64,000 nt of DNA from assembly GCF_030936135.1 (NCBI RefSeq), contig NW_026777157.1:186001-250000 (forward strand), read 5' to 3'. A program made the position numbers and the translations under genes. The stretch comes from Gavia stellata (lineage: Eukaryota; Chordata; Aves; Gaviiformes; Gaviidae). The notes under the pieces were generated by a model. The model was not told the DNA's origin, did not search any database, and saw only the letters and a list, made by a program, of their open reading frames with translations. Positions 13,920 through 25,520 of this stretch are shown in pieces. Numbering within the stretch: the first letter of the stretch is position 1; each line of letters opens with the position of its first letter.

Positions 13920-15165
13920 CGTTACAAGGACTGAGCAATTTGGCAGAAAATAAACCCCCGTGCGTTCCAGCTTGTCCTCAGATATCAGAGGGGCTGGGGG
14001 CGGCTAGGCTTAGATTCTGGGTGGTGCCCATTTCCTGTATTACAAGTCCGATCGTGTTCTATATAAACATATATACACACACTCATATATAGATAGATAG
14101 ATATAATCTTAACGATTACGGATGCACTTGTAACTCCATACACTTTCAGTCTAGCCACGTTGCATGAACTAGCACGGCCACCCTTAAGGAATTTAACTGT
14201 GTTCAATGAGAACTCTTACTGCCCACAAAGGTGGTACAAATAGTTTGAATATGAGTAATAGAGCCTGGCTACAAGCGCGCTAGATCACAAAACACGTGGT
14301 ATAGCCAAGTGTTAGTATGCGAAAGATAGCCACCTACAAGCGCATTAAATCACAAAACAACTCTACAGAGGTTGCCAAATCTCCCGGGGGGGGACACACT
14401 TGGTATAGCCAAGTGTCCAAATCTTACTCAGAGGCATCCCTCTGGGGGGGAAGAGAGGTTCAGCCCGTCGACTGATCCCAGATGTTAGAGCAGGTCTGCG
14501 ATGGTATCTTCCCTAACATCCCTCCTCTCTTAAGCTTTTATACTATTCTTACTTTACAGGTGGAGCTTGAGTGACTCTAGTCATATTTGTCTTTGTTGTA
14601 ATTGGTGTAAAAGTTTCTCGCTTTGCTTTTAAAGGTAGAGACCAAGAAAAATTCAGAGCGCAGGCTCAGTGAGGGGTGGTCGCACCTTGGAGGTGGGTAG
14701 CTTTGGGATGGAGGTGTGTTTTTTAGTATTATAATGAGATTATAATGAGTATTTTGTCAAAAGGTGAGAGACTGTCGGCCCATTCCCAGGCACTCCGCTA
14801 CACACCATTACACACACTAAATAGGTTATTGTATCTTTGTACAATAGCATTGTCTTTGACCAGGTACCTATCCTAGTTAGCAGGGTGAGTCTCCATCGCA
14901 TTGTTCCATAGCACCTTCCAGTTCCTGTCTTATCACAGAGCCTGGCCGCGGTGTCTCTACTCTGCTCCACCCTCTGTACAGTTTCTCTTAGAGTCAGCAC
15001 ACCAAGCTCCCCTGGCATTGCCAACACCTAAGGTTGCCTAGGGAACTTCTGCGGGATGGAACTCTTGCATGACCACCCCGAAAGTTTCTTCAGTGCTGTA
15101 CCTTTCCTAAAAATGCAAATATACATTTAATTTCCAAGTCACCTCCAGCAATAATTCCACAATGC
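13920..15165 (-). mobile_element. LTR/ERV-derived segment splitting the minisatellite (unit A)
   Basis: A non-minisatellite insert. It contains a GATA-type microsatellite (about 14,091-14,103), the landmark CAGCCCGTCGACTG (about 14,461) and, on the minus strand, a TATAAAAG-type box near 14,540. Parts are recognisably similar to 32,800-35,250: the right-end text around CTTCAGTGCTGTACC and the left-end text around CAGCTTGTCCTCAGATATC both recur there. No coding remnant is evident. I infer an LTR of an avian ERV family, with exact ends unresolved. Confidence 0.45.
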
Positions 15166-17030
15166 CCAAGGGTGAAGAGCTCCGAAAACCCACCAGGGTG
15201 GAGTGCTCCTAAAACAATACCAAACACTGCAGGAGTCCCACCAAAAAAAAGATGCAGGAATCCCCCAAAAAGGTAACGGTGACCAGCTCCCCAAACCCAA
15301 AATGGTGAGGCACTCCTGCGGGGCAGCAGGCTGAGGCACTCCAGAAACCCCGGCTTTTGTAATGTTCCAAAAACCAGCAAAGCCCTAAAGGGCTCCAGAA
15401 AACAAAACAGTGAACCCTTCAAACAAGCCCCATGGTGCAGAGTCCCAAAAAAGTACCGGGCTGGAGAGCTTCAAAACAGACCCAGGGTGCAGGACTCCAC
15501 AAAATACACCAAACAGTTCAGAAACTGCCCCCAAAGGGTGCAGGAGTCCCCCAGAAAAACACCAAACGGTGCAGGACTCCCCCAGAAAGATAAGTGAATG
15601 ATTCCCAAAAAACAAATCGTCAGGCACTCCTGCCGGGTGGCGCGGTGAGGCACTCCAAACATCCCGGGTTTTGTAATATTCCAAAACATAGCAAAACCAT
15701 AGAAGGCTCCAAAACCCAAAATGGTAAAGTCCTCCAAACAAGCCTCAGGGGGCAGAGCTCCAAAAAGGACCGGCTTGGAGAGCTCCAAAAAAGCCCCAGG
15801 CTGCAGGACTCCCAAAAAACCCACCAAACTGTGCAGAATTTCCCCCAAAATAACCTTAAAATGGTACACTACTCCCTCCAAAAAAACACCAAACGCTGCA
15901 AGACTCCTCCAGAAAATACTAACTGGGAATGGCTCTGAAAAACCAAATGGCGAGGCACTCCTCCAGGGCGGCGTTGTGAAGGCCTTCAGAAATCTTGGGT
16001 TCTGCAATATTCCGAAAAATACCAAAACCGCAAAAGGCCGCCGAAAAACAAAACTGTGAAGCACTCCAAACAAGCCCCAGGGTGCAGAGCCCCCAGACAC
16101 ACAGAGGGTGCAGGACTCCCCAAAAGAATACCAAATGGTGAACAGCTCCCAAAACACCAAATGGGGATGCACTCCTCCGGGGCAGCGCAGGGAGGTGAAG
16201 CACTCCAAAAAATCCCGGGTTTGGTAAAATTTCAAAAAATAGCAAAACTGTGAAGGGCTCCCCCCCAAAACAAATAAAATGGTGAAGCCCTTGAAAAAAG
16301 CCCCAGTGTGCAGGGCTCCCCCCTAAAAAAAACCCAAATTGTGAAGGACTCCCAAAAGCCCCAAACTGTGAAGGACGCCCAAAAAAACAAATGGTGATGC
16401 AGTCCTCCAGGACGGCGCGGTGAAGCACTCCAAAAAATGCCAGGTCTCCTACTATTCCATAGAATAGCAAAACTGTAAAGGGTTCCCAAAATACAAAATG
16501 GTGAAGCCCTCCAAACAAGCCACAGGGTGCAGAGCTCCAAAAAACCACCGGGTTGGACTGCTCCCAAAAAGCCCCAGGGTGGAGAGCTCCAAACACCACT
16601 ACGAGGGAGGACTCTGAAAAAGCCCGGGATGGAGCACTCTTAAAAAGCACCGGGGTTAAGCGCTCCAAAATATCCAACTGGTGAAGCAAACCAAAAAAGC
16701 CCCGCAAAGAGGGCTCCCAAAAAGCCAAACAGTGACAGACTCCCAGAAAAAACAAATGGTGAAGCACTCCTCTGGGGTGGCGCAGTGATGCGCTCCAGAA
16801 ATGCCGGGTCCTGTAGCATTCCAGAAAATAGTGAAACCATGAAGGGCTTCCAAAAAAACGAAATGGTGAAGCATTCCAAAAAAGCCCCGGGGTGCAGAGC
16901 TCCAAAACACCCAAGTGATGGAGCGCTCCCAAAAAGCCCCCGACAGAAAGCTCCAAAAGCGCCACACAGTGCAGGACTGCGAGAAAAGCCCCACGGTGCA
17001 GTAAAGCACTCCTCCAGAGCCATATGCTGA
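15166..17030. repeat. About 30-bp minisatellite, block 2 (unit A)
   Basis: This continues the block 1 family, with the TTGTAATATTCC-like box near 15,358, 15,668, 16,003, 16,222, 16,448 and 16,812. It contains the longest stop-free minus-strand runs (348 codons ending at 15,919 and 265 ending at 15,471). These are low-complexity repeats of a LHPGAFLE/SPAPFGVF type. Copy B lacks about 1,168 bp of this block. Confidence 0.85.
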
Positions 17031-17815
17031 TGTGCTCCTCACATGCTTCAAAACTAGCATGGGCAATCCTAGATTGGGGGCAATCCTAGAAAACAGCAGT
17101 GGAATAGGTATTTTTATTCCCTTTCAGAAACTCCTAGCCAACAACTCTACAATGCTCCTGCCAATCTCCTAAAGACAGTCATTCCTAGCAAGTCCTCTCA
17201 AAGTCCTTGAATGCATCCCAATTCTTCATCTCCTAGGGGTTCCTGGGAAATTCCTCATTTCTCCCTCCTTTTGCTGTGCCAGAGAGCCACACTACACATT
17301 TCCACAACGGAAAGGCTGCCTGCGCAGAGCCAGACTGCACCTGAGGGGGACACAAATGCCACACCTCTTCCCAGACCCCTGCTATTTACTGCACAGGGAT
17401 TAGTCCATTCTGTGGCCAACTGCTCTTCATGCTTCCTAGAGAGCTTTCACCCTTCACAGGTGGCACCTCCACAGGGGCACAACCCACTTCTCTGCCTTTG
17501 AGGAAACCCGCAACCCACAGGCGGCCCTTTCTCGCTGAGATACAAGGTGGCCCCCAAAACATTCCCCTCAGCCCCTTCAAATGACCACCTGCAGAGCTCC
17601 CAGTTCACCTGGGAGCCACCTCTCTGCTCCTCTGGTCACTCTCACCTCGCCCTCGCTGTTCACCTGCTACCCAAGCAGCACAAAGTCCACGTCCGTGGCA
17701 ATGCAGAAGGCTCAGCCGAGCTCCCCAGGCTGAAGCTAGAAGACATTCAGACAGCAGAGCCTCGGCGGATGGACAAAAGGGTTGGGACTATGTCCCTGCT
17801 TGCCATCTATAGCTT
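17031..17815. other. Unassigned single-copy-like DNA of unit A
   Basis: No exon, RNA or repeat family is recognised. The sequence recurs at about 55,175-55,960 with few differences. A plus frame of 96 codons from 17,211 has no family resemblance. Confidence 0.45.
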
Positions 17816-17819
17816 GACT

Positions 17820-19560
17820 AGAACTTGACAGTATGTTACCTGCCTACACTCAGAAGAGTCTGGCTGAGGGGTTTGCATCTGTGAACGGGGCATAAACAAG
17901 ACAGTATGTATTTTACACGGAAACAAAAGAGCCTCACCTTGCTTAGCTGAAGCTTGCTTCATTTCCTTTACATTGTCTGTACATTGCATATATTCTACAT
18001 ACGGAACAAGTCCTGCATTGCCCAAGCGAGGCAACTTCTGCCTGCATGTAAAATACACACAGCTAGGACACCATCTAGGTACCTTCATACGCATAGAATA
18101 TACACAGAAAACATGCAGCAAGTATAAACAGAATATAGACGGAGAGACACAGAGAGATGCATCCAAATACATGTCTTTCGTCAACATAGAGAAACACCCC
18201 CACCCCCCCCGCACGGTCTATACAGAACATCCACAGACATGATACACTATCTGCAGGAAGAGAAGCCTCAGCTGACCTCATCTCACTGAGGCTTTTTTCC
18301 TCTCTCTATTCAGAAGACAGAGTATCTACACATAAAAATAGTATACAGACACAGGAAGCACAACCATGTAGATGCACTCTCTGCACAGAACACACACATA
18401 GAACGTGCAGAATAGACGTACAGTGTGTCAGCTGCATACGGACTGCACAAAGCAGACAGACAGGTGAGGGGAAGTTACGCTTTATGTCCAGCATGAATGT
18501 TGATGTCTTTATGTGGAGTCAATACTGTCTCTACATGGAACGCAGCCATTTTCAAGGCCAACGGAGGAAGGGCATTTCTCTCTGTGTGTGGAGCGTATGC
18601 TGTCCTGACTTGGAACACATGCACATGGATACACATACTTTACGCATACATGGAATATACGCACACAAGGTGATGAGAGGCTTTTCTGTCTGCACAGAGA
18701 CTATATGGGCTAAATGTAATACACGTACATAGAAAAGCAGCGCCTCGCCTACCTCGACATCGAACACCAACCATCTGCGTACACGCAACATACCTGCAAC
18801 AAGGGGAAGCTTTTCTGTTGCTATACAGACTACATACTGTCTTCCTCACCACTGCGCATGGACAGGCAAAGCCAGGCTTGCTTTCTCAGCATGTATCAGG
18901 CTATACTCTGCCTATCAGAAAAGAGACAGGGAGGCTTTTCTCTCCAGATACAGACTGTATTTTGTCTGTAGATAGACTGTATGCAGGCAAAGCATGTCTA
19001 GTCATAGACTAGATACTGCCAAGGCAGGGCTTTTTGGTCTGCTTATACAGTGTACGCCGGCCGTATAGAGGACAGAAACCAACAGAAGGGTGAGGTGGGG
19101 CGATAGCTTTCTCTCACCGTACAGACTGTAAAAATGGCTGTACGGAGAATACACATGGAGAGCACCGCACTCCACTGCCCTGTCAGGACACAGACCGTAT
19201 GCCGGTTACGGAGCAGAGACGGGCCAGGTGAGGCAGGGCTTGCCCACCCACCCGCACATGAAATCTGGGGAGGCTGGGGGTGGAGGGGGAGCGTCTCTGT
19301 ACATCAGGCACGCTCTGCCTACAGAAGCACACAAACAGGGGAGGTGAGGCTTTTCTCTTTGCAGAGCAAACACTCGGTGCACACCGGTAGTAAGTACGGG
19401 GCTCTCTGCCTGTATGGGGAATAGAGGCTGTTTATGGAGTAGAGACGCCTCTGTACTTAGAACATGCACTGCTCATCTGCACAACAGACCCAGAGAGGCA
19501 GGGGAAGGTGGGGGGCTCCTGCCCCTACACAGGTGATGCCCTCTTTGTAGAGCACAGGCA
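17820..19560. repeat. Degenerate long-unit tandem repeat (unit A)
   Basis: Phrases such as ATACAGACTGTAT, GGTGAGGC and GGCTTTTCTGTCTG recur in the same order every 60-100 bp, with heavy divergence and short palindromic cores. I read it as an old tandem array of about 80-90 bp units. Unit B lacks 234 bp here (A about 19,167-19,400), a deletion between similar ACTCTGCCTG-like words. That supports a tandem structure. Confidence 0.55.
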
Positions 19561-19879
19561 GAAGGGTGAGGCAAGGCAAGGCTGCAAGAGGGCTGTCAGT
19601 TATCAGAGCCCTCCTCTTGCAGCTACGGAGAGGCATCCTTCTGCCAACCTGACCTGAAGTCTCAAGTGGCTGCAGCTCACTGGGTGCTCAGGGCCATGCT
19701 GCTCCAGGGAGGCTGATGAAGCTCATCAGGCCCTCATCCCCACAACATCCAGGGGGAAGAGCCCCTCACCCTGGCAGGGCTGTCCTCAGGAAGGCTCAAG
19801 TAGGAGCAAACACATCCTGATGCTTAGCACCATCGGGCTGGTGGCACAGTCAGGACTTCGGCTCCTATGACCACAGGAC
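19561..19879. other. Unassigned junction between repeat array and ERV
   Basis: About 320 bp without a recognised gene. The text around GGCTGATGAAGCTCATCAGG has a short inverted-repeat look. Retroviral similarity starts just after it, so the 5' truncation point of the ERV lies in or beside this stretch. Confidence 0.4.
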
Positions 19880-19885
19880 CCTTCT

Positions 19886-20240
19886 TTGAGGAGCACAAGG
19901 AATAAGGACTGCTGGCCCAGGGACAGGGCTTCCTTGACTGAGCAGGCAAGAGAGTCTCTGCTAGCATATGCTTTGCCCAGCAATACCTCAGCGCAAAAGG
20001 CAGAGCTGATAGCCTTGACGAAGGCGTTAGAACTGAGCGAAGGAAAGAGAGTAAACATTTGGACTGACTCAAAGGATGCTTTTGGTGTAGTACGTGTCCA
20101 TGGGATATTATGGAAAGAAAGAGGACTATTATCCTCTCAAAGGGGCAAACATCAAATACAAAGAGGAAATACTGGAATTGTTCCAAGCAGTCCAGAGACC
20201 GATCAAAGCGGCAATCGTGCACTGTAAAGCACATCAATCA
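19886..20240 (+). pseudogene. pol (fragment): ERV RNase H remnant (unit A)
   Basis: The frame carries the RNase H words AELIALTKALELSEGK and VNIWTDSKDAF, with the acidic residues Glu and Asp expected at the active site. It then reads RGLLSSQRGK before drifting out of frame near 20,160. The beginning of pol is absent. It lies upstream of, and in the same orientation as, the integrase remnant. Copy B (57,798) has an Ile-to-Thr change in the AELIA motif. Confidence 0.8.
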
Positions 20241-20317
20241 GGAAACAGGAAAGAAGCTACAGGGAACAATTAGCTGATAGAACAGCTAAAGGAATAGCAC
20301 AAAGGAATGCCTTACAA

Positions 20318-21060
20318 ATGGCATTAATTCCTACAAAGAACATTACATTACCAAAAGAGAAACCTCAATATTCGGAGGAAGATGAGAAACTAGGGAAGTT
20401 ATTAGACGCAAAAAGGAATTTAGCAGGATGGTGGGTCACAGTTCAGGGACAGGTAGTAATTCCCCCACTTCCGATGAGAGAAATATTACAAACAAAACAT
20501 AAAGAGTGCCATTGGGGTCCAGAAGCATTAGTCACCTTTTTAAAGAGATATGTGGTGTCTCTAAGAATGTTAGAAGTGGCTCAAATGATTTCTGCCAAGT
20601 GTGAGATTTGTTTGCGAAACAATCCGGTGGTAAAGAGAAGACTTCCAATGGGAACCTTGAAATCGGGAGTACAACCTGGAGATTATTGGCAACTTGATTT
20701 TTCAAAATTACCCAGACAAAAAGGGTATCGATACATTCTGGTGGGGGTTGATACTTTTACAGAATGGCCTCAAGCTTTTCCTTGTCAGACCAATCAAGCA
20801 AAGAAAATCATTAAATGGTTGTTACAAAAAATAATTCCAAGATTTGGAGCACCTATTGGAATATCTTCTGATAGAGGCCCACATTTTGTTGCAGATGTAG
20901 TACAAAATCTTAGCAAAGTTCTGGGAATTACCTGAAATTTACGTACCCCCTGGAGGCCTCAATCGAGTGGAAAAGCAGAAAGAATGAATCAGACATTAAA
21001 AAGGCAAATTAGCAAAATACATCGGGAGACAAATTGGCTACTACAACTAGTGAACTGGCT
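20318..21060 (+). pseudogene. pol (fragment): ERV integrase remnant (unit A)
   Basis: From 20,318 the frame holds an integrase zinc-binding region (a His pair near KHKECHW, and CEICLRN) and the catalytic core, with Asp in WQLDFS and Asp in SSDRGPHF. An in-frame TGA at 20,933-20,935 interrupts it. Similarity continues past the stop in the same frame with PWRPQSSGKAERMNQTLK, which contains the expected catalytic Glu. Soon afterwards, near 21,040, it joins envelope-like sequence, so the integrase C-terminus is lost. Unit B has the same stop at 58,845-58,847. Confidence 0.85.
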
Positions 21061-22190
21061 AAATTGCAACAGCCTTTGCAATCTTCCCTATTGGCTTTAG
21101 AAACTAATCAGTGGCTGTTGTCAAACATAGTACCAAAATGGGAAAAGGTGAATGGAGACGACCAGGAAATGATTGTAGATGGACTCGGTGTGGTCCAAGA
21201 TAACCTATCTTTGGCTCCCAGTTGTATCCAGGCTCAACTGTGGGCGCAATCAGTAGCTGCTTCAATCATAAGAGAGGGTGAAGAAGGCACTCTCCCCACC
21301 AAGATTCGAAAAATAATCTGCGAGAGTGCCACTAATTTAGAGAAAAAACTCCAGTCCTGGTGGAATTTGGTAAACTTTACCTACGATCCCGTCACAAGTA
21401 CAGCCACAACTTTTGTATGAACTATACACAATGCTTCAATATATTCGACTTACCCTGTTATTGCATTAGGATTGAATCACAATGGAACCATACTCTATCC
21501 ATTTGAGCACAGAATATGAGCCCAAAAAGTGGGACAGAAATGACAAACTCTAGATTTTGAACAACAAGGGTTGTTGTACGAGAACAACAAGGGTTCATCT
21601 GTGAAGGTAATGCAATCACAGGTCGGGATATCTGTTTAGATACTGAACAAAATGTTTGCCATTTTGAGACTCGCCCTGACGAAAACCCTGAAACACTGCT
21701 TATATATATATATTGGTAAGGGCTGTGTATGTTTGAGAACAGCTTGTGATTTTATATCCGTAGATGATGTAGTTATAGATACTAGGAATCACTCAGATTT
21801 TTGCGTTTGTAATTTCACTGAAATCATGGGACGTGATTTTTTTTTCTTATTTGACTCCAGTCACACCTCACCAGCTCTTGCAATCTAATTATACATCAAT
21901 TCAGGAACTGTTGCCTACACCCATTGGATTGAATCTCACTTTAGTGAAACAATTGCTACAACACCAGGATTTAATCAAAATTTTGAAAAAGGTCAAGGAA
22001 AATGGACAAAGAACTTTAATAACTCTTCATCACAATGTAGAAGAAATACACCGTGTTTTAGGGAGGGTGGAAAAGGATGCGGAACATAAATGGCGGGACA
22101 CTTTTCGGGTGGTCACCTACTGCTACAGGCATCCTAAATAAGTTATGCCACCCTATCGTTGTTCTCCTGATATTGATTTTTAATCAGTCT
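21034..22190 (+). pseudogene. env (fragment): ERV envelope remnants (unit A)
   Basis: Open stretches at 21,034-21,420 and 21,833-22,141 read as parts of a retroviral envelope. The first has a Trp-rich segment ending near NFTYDP. A middle region has a cysteine cluster KGCVCLRTACDF near 21,720. The later part has a heptad-like Leu/Ile region (LVKQLLQHQDLIKILKKVKE) suggestive of a coiled coil. The frame is interrupted by stops near 21,418 and 21,518 and by shifts, and the surface-subunit start is missing. I cannot assign an envelope class. Copy B has a 2-bp difference near 60,016. Confidence 0.65.
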
Positions 22191-22319
22191 TGTTTTATCA
22201 AGAATATATTATAAACTGGAGGATGATGAATCGATTAACTCGTTTGGCATCTATACTTGATGCACATAATCTACTTAACTGATTAAAATCAAAGTATTGA
22301 AATCATTTTCAAAACTTTC

Positions 22320-22331
22320 AAAGGGGGGAAT
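22320..22331 (+). other. Polypurine tract of the ERV (unit A)
   Basis: The run CAAAGGGGGGAAT sits immediately before the TGTTG start of the LTR. This is the expected position of the plus-strand priming tract and fixes the LTR start. Confidence 0.75.
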
Positions 22332-23274
22332 TGTTGTAAATACTCTGATTTTTAAAAAAATAATCACAATATGATCATGTAGAAAGTTTAAATTTGATTA
22401 ATAAATAAAATAAATAAAATAATAAAATACAAATGCGTAAGTTAGGATTCTTAAGTTAGAAACAATAACCATAGGAACCTCACCAGGGAGTCGCTGTTCT
22501 GTACTAAGGAACCAACAGTGACGAGATGGAACGATGAAGAATCGAATAGAAAAGTCTTGTTTGAGTCCTGTGACAATGTGACCTGATATGCACCAGTGAT
22601 GCGGCTTGGAAAATTCCCTACCTTTCCCATCTTGATTCAAAGATCAAGAATGCCAATCAATAAATATTAATAGAAATAACCATTGATTAATTTAAGTACG
22701 GATAGTGATAGAATAGTATAATCCAGAGAGCGATTACTAAAAAATTAAATTATATAGTCTGTATGAAGGTAACTAGGTACGATTTAGCTGTGATTTGATC
22801 ATAAACTAACCGTTGAACAATGTAGCATTGCGAATAGGTAGAATTTGCCTGTCAAGAGAATGATAAGCTGTAGGCCTGGTCAGTAAACCAAGGAAAACTT
22901 AAGAAGATTCCAAGAATGGAATTTTGCAACCAAGCTGAGCATGCGCAAAGACGGGGTTCAACTAGAGGACACCATGAGGAAGACTATGGACGACCACCAG
23001 AGGACCTTAGACGACCACCTGCGTACCTGAAGGCGCATGCGTCACGAGCATTTACATAGACTGACGAGTTCTCAGAAACTCTATGAATATGTTAACTGTT
23101 TCTTGGAAATATGATGAATATGTATCCTTTGATTGTACACAACTTCTGTAGCAGAGAAACTAAACACGCACACTAGGTGGTGCGATCCCCTGTGCGTCCA
23201 GCGCTGCACTAAAGAAGTGCCTGCTCACCTACATACATTGTGTAGATGAGTTTTTATATTACAGATTTGTAACA
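22332..23274 (+). mobile_element. 3' LTR of the ERV (LTR2)
   Basis: The LTR runs from TGTTGTAAATAC to TTTGTAACA, 943 bp. It differs from LTR1 and LTR3 at many sites (for example an insertion near 22,930, CAACCAAGCTG). Its right flank (GTTATCACAAAAAACC) is unrelated to the right flank of LTR1 and LTR3 and leads into the CDKAL1 region. Confidence 0.85.
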
Positions 23275-25189
23275 GTTATCACAAAAAACCAAGCATACTT
23301 AACTGCTTCATCCATCAAAATACATTCAAGAAGCTTGGGCCAAATCCCATCCACTCCACAGAACCAGAAACCTATAGATGCCAACAAATGCTGATATGAC
23401 TACCCGCTTCACAAGTCAATTCCTTCTATGTCTGACTATACACGTTCGGTTCCATTTTTTGGAGAGAAAGTACTGTTAGGTGGCACACATACTGAATTCC
23501 CTTCCCAAACAAACATTTGGCTCGCGGTATTTGAGAGCTCCCAGCTCGCCTGATTCCTCTTTTTCACAGGAGGCATTACTTGTCTGTACCATGGGAGTTG
23601 CTTCCTCCAGGGTGTATCTGAAAGGGAGCACTCTAGCAGGTCTGCAGGCATATCTAAACTATACAGGGAGTCACGCTGCCAAGAAACCAAAACCAGTTTT
23701 AGAACCAATAAAGCCACCATCAGCTATCTAGTTTTCAGAACATGAACAAGTGCCATGGTACAGCCCTAGGCTGATTGCATCTGGTCCACACATTTCTGCA
23801 TGGCTCACACTAACAAAGGAGCTTTGTGTTCCCACAGGATGGTATGCAAGATTTGTTGAGAACACTGCCTACCTTCACACTGTAAAAGCAGATACAAAAA
23901 TAGGTTCAGCTCTTCTGCTGGTTTCCCTTTGCCTCTTTTTAAGCTGATGCAGTTCCTGATTTTTAATCAGCACCGCTGTTACCGCACGCTCTGTATATTG
24001 CAGATTCACGCTGCGCTCTCCCCCCAGACAGAGGTAGTCTTTGCTGTGAAAAACTGTAGCACAGCCCTCAGTTTTCACCTTTGGATAGAGCCACTCTTGA
24101 AAGCAACAAAGGGTTCTTGTACAGAAAGAACATTTTTGAAACAGGTGAAAGAAAGGCAAGGAAAAAAAGAAAAGAAAAAAGACTTCCGCGTCTCTTGAAC
24201 AGAGTTCAAATCAAGAACAGGGTAGAAAATCCGCCCAATAAACAGCGATAAGGAATAATATTAGAATAAGATTTTTGCAACAAGTCACAAAAACTTATTT
24301 CTATCATTAGAAGACATCATTATACCTATGCCCAGTTTCAGCTAAGCCAACTTACAAGGCAGGTTGCATTGTTACAACTTCTAGTTCGCAATAAAAGACT
24401 ATCCGATGTGTCTTTTCTACCCTCTTTTTTTCTTCAATCTTGCAGTTAGATAGAAGACACTAGAAACAGTGCTCGACCATTTCCCTTATAGTGAAGCAGT
24501 AACTGCAAGTAAAGGTCACATTTTATTTACTAGAACCAGAACTTCACTCCAGCATCTCTTCAACAAGTGTTGTTGACTCTAAAGCTTAGGAACATACAGG
24601 AAACAGGCTAATCAAAACACTTACTTAGGTAATAGCTGTCCAAGATGCTGTGACAACAGACAGTCTTTCACCTTAGTGAGTATTTCTATCTTTTCCTCAA
24701 GTTTATAACAGTTTTACATTAAACTAACAAATTCTAGCAACAGAGAGAGGCATCGATTTAGGAAATAGCTCTTGCAAAACTTTTTTTTTGGTTATTTTTT
24801 GCATAGTGCAAACAACGTTAATTTCAAGAAATGGTTGAAATTTGGATTACGTAAGCAATACCTACTGAGTAACTACTTCACTGTATAGTACAAAAAAGAT
24901 TAAATCCCTTCTTGACATTCTAGCTGAACTTCCCAGATGACTCACTGTAAAAAAAATAACATGCTTCCTTAAAAAGGGACTGATGAGAGATACTCGAGAA
25001 ATGTTGGAAAACTTTCTATATTGGCATTTCCTCTATCAAAGGCTGGACAGCATGAGCAATAAGTTACGCACTGGATGCTAAAAATCTTAACTGCCACTTT
25101 GTCAAGGGCAAGACTCTGCTGTCCTTTGTTTCACTGCACACCTTTGACAAGTGATTGACTCCATTTTCTCTGTACCTTCCTACTGGCTA
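23275..25189. other. Unassigned, probably CDKAL1 intron
   Basis: AT-rich sequence without a convincing exon. The minus-strand frame at 23,720-23,436 (94 codons) has no family I recognise. The next CDKAL1 coding exon, expected to carry the DADLWLLNSCTV region, was looked for on the minus strand and not found. Confidence 0.45.
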
Positions 25190-25520
25190 TTCCTATCTGC
25201 AACTAGGATCTTCCATGAGCTCTCTCTTCTTAAGGCTGAAGAAACCCGGTCTCTCCTCATACATCGTGTGCTCCCAAACCATCTTGGTGGCCCTCCGTCG
25301 GACTCGCTCCACTACATCAACCTCTCTCGTTTTGGGGAGCCCAAAACTGGGCGCAAGCTGGCTCACTGGACACAGCACTCCAAACGCTGTCTCACAAGTA
25401 CCACTAGAGCTGAAGGATCACTTTCCCAGACCTGCTGGCTACACTCTTGCTAGCACAGCCCAGGATGCAGTTTGCCTTTTTTTGCCTCAAGAATACATTG
25501 CTGACTCATGTTCAATTCTT
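25190..25520 (-). mobile_element. CR1 LINE fragment, antisense
   Basis: The minus strand reads QLAPSFGLPKTREVDVVERV and then TKMVWEHTMYEERP, a decayed form of the CR1 ORF2 C-terminal region (the [11 protein letters not shown] / [10 protein letters not shown] area seen intact near 46,230-46,290). It lies in the presumed CDKAL1 intron, in the same orientation as the gene. Confidence 0.65.

Larger units (their letters stand above)
19880..23274 (+). mobile_element. 5'-truncated endogenous retrovirus (unit A)
   Basis: In order: an RNase H remnant, an integrase remnant, envelope remnants, a polypurine tract and a 3' LTR. The 5' LTR, gag, protease and most of reverse transcriptase are missing. The integrase style (zinc finger, core with YWQLDFS and SSDRGPHF) suggests a gammaretrovirus-like class I ERV, on family knowledge only. 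Coding regions are interrupted by stops and deletions shared with the copy at 57,790-61,178, so most damage predates the duplication. Confidence 0.85.

Noticed and set aside
12925..17030. CRISPR-like spaced repeats
   Set aside because: Units are adjacent and degenerate, with no constant repeat separated by unique spacers, and the genome is avian.
15471..17066. Stop-free minus-strand frames of 265 and 348 codons rich in Phe, Gly and Trp
   Set aside because: They are translations of the minisatellite. The encoded phrase changes phase and copy number between units A and B with no sign of frame conservation.
18000..19600. tRNA or small RNA genes suggested by short palindromes
   Set aside because: No cloverleaf, no A/B box pair and no polymerase III terminator in the right place; the palindromes belong to the tandem array.
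23436..23720. 94-codon minus frame beside LTR2
   Set aside because: I considered a captured exon or envelope piece. No recognisable motif; left unassigned.
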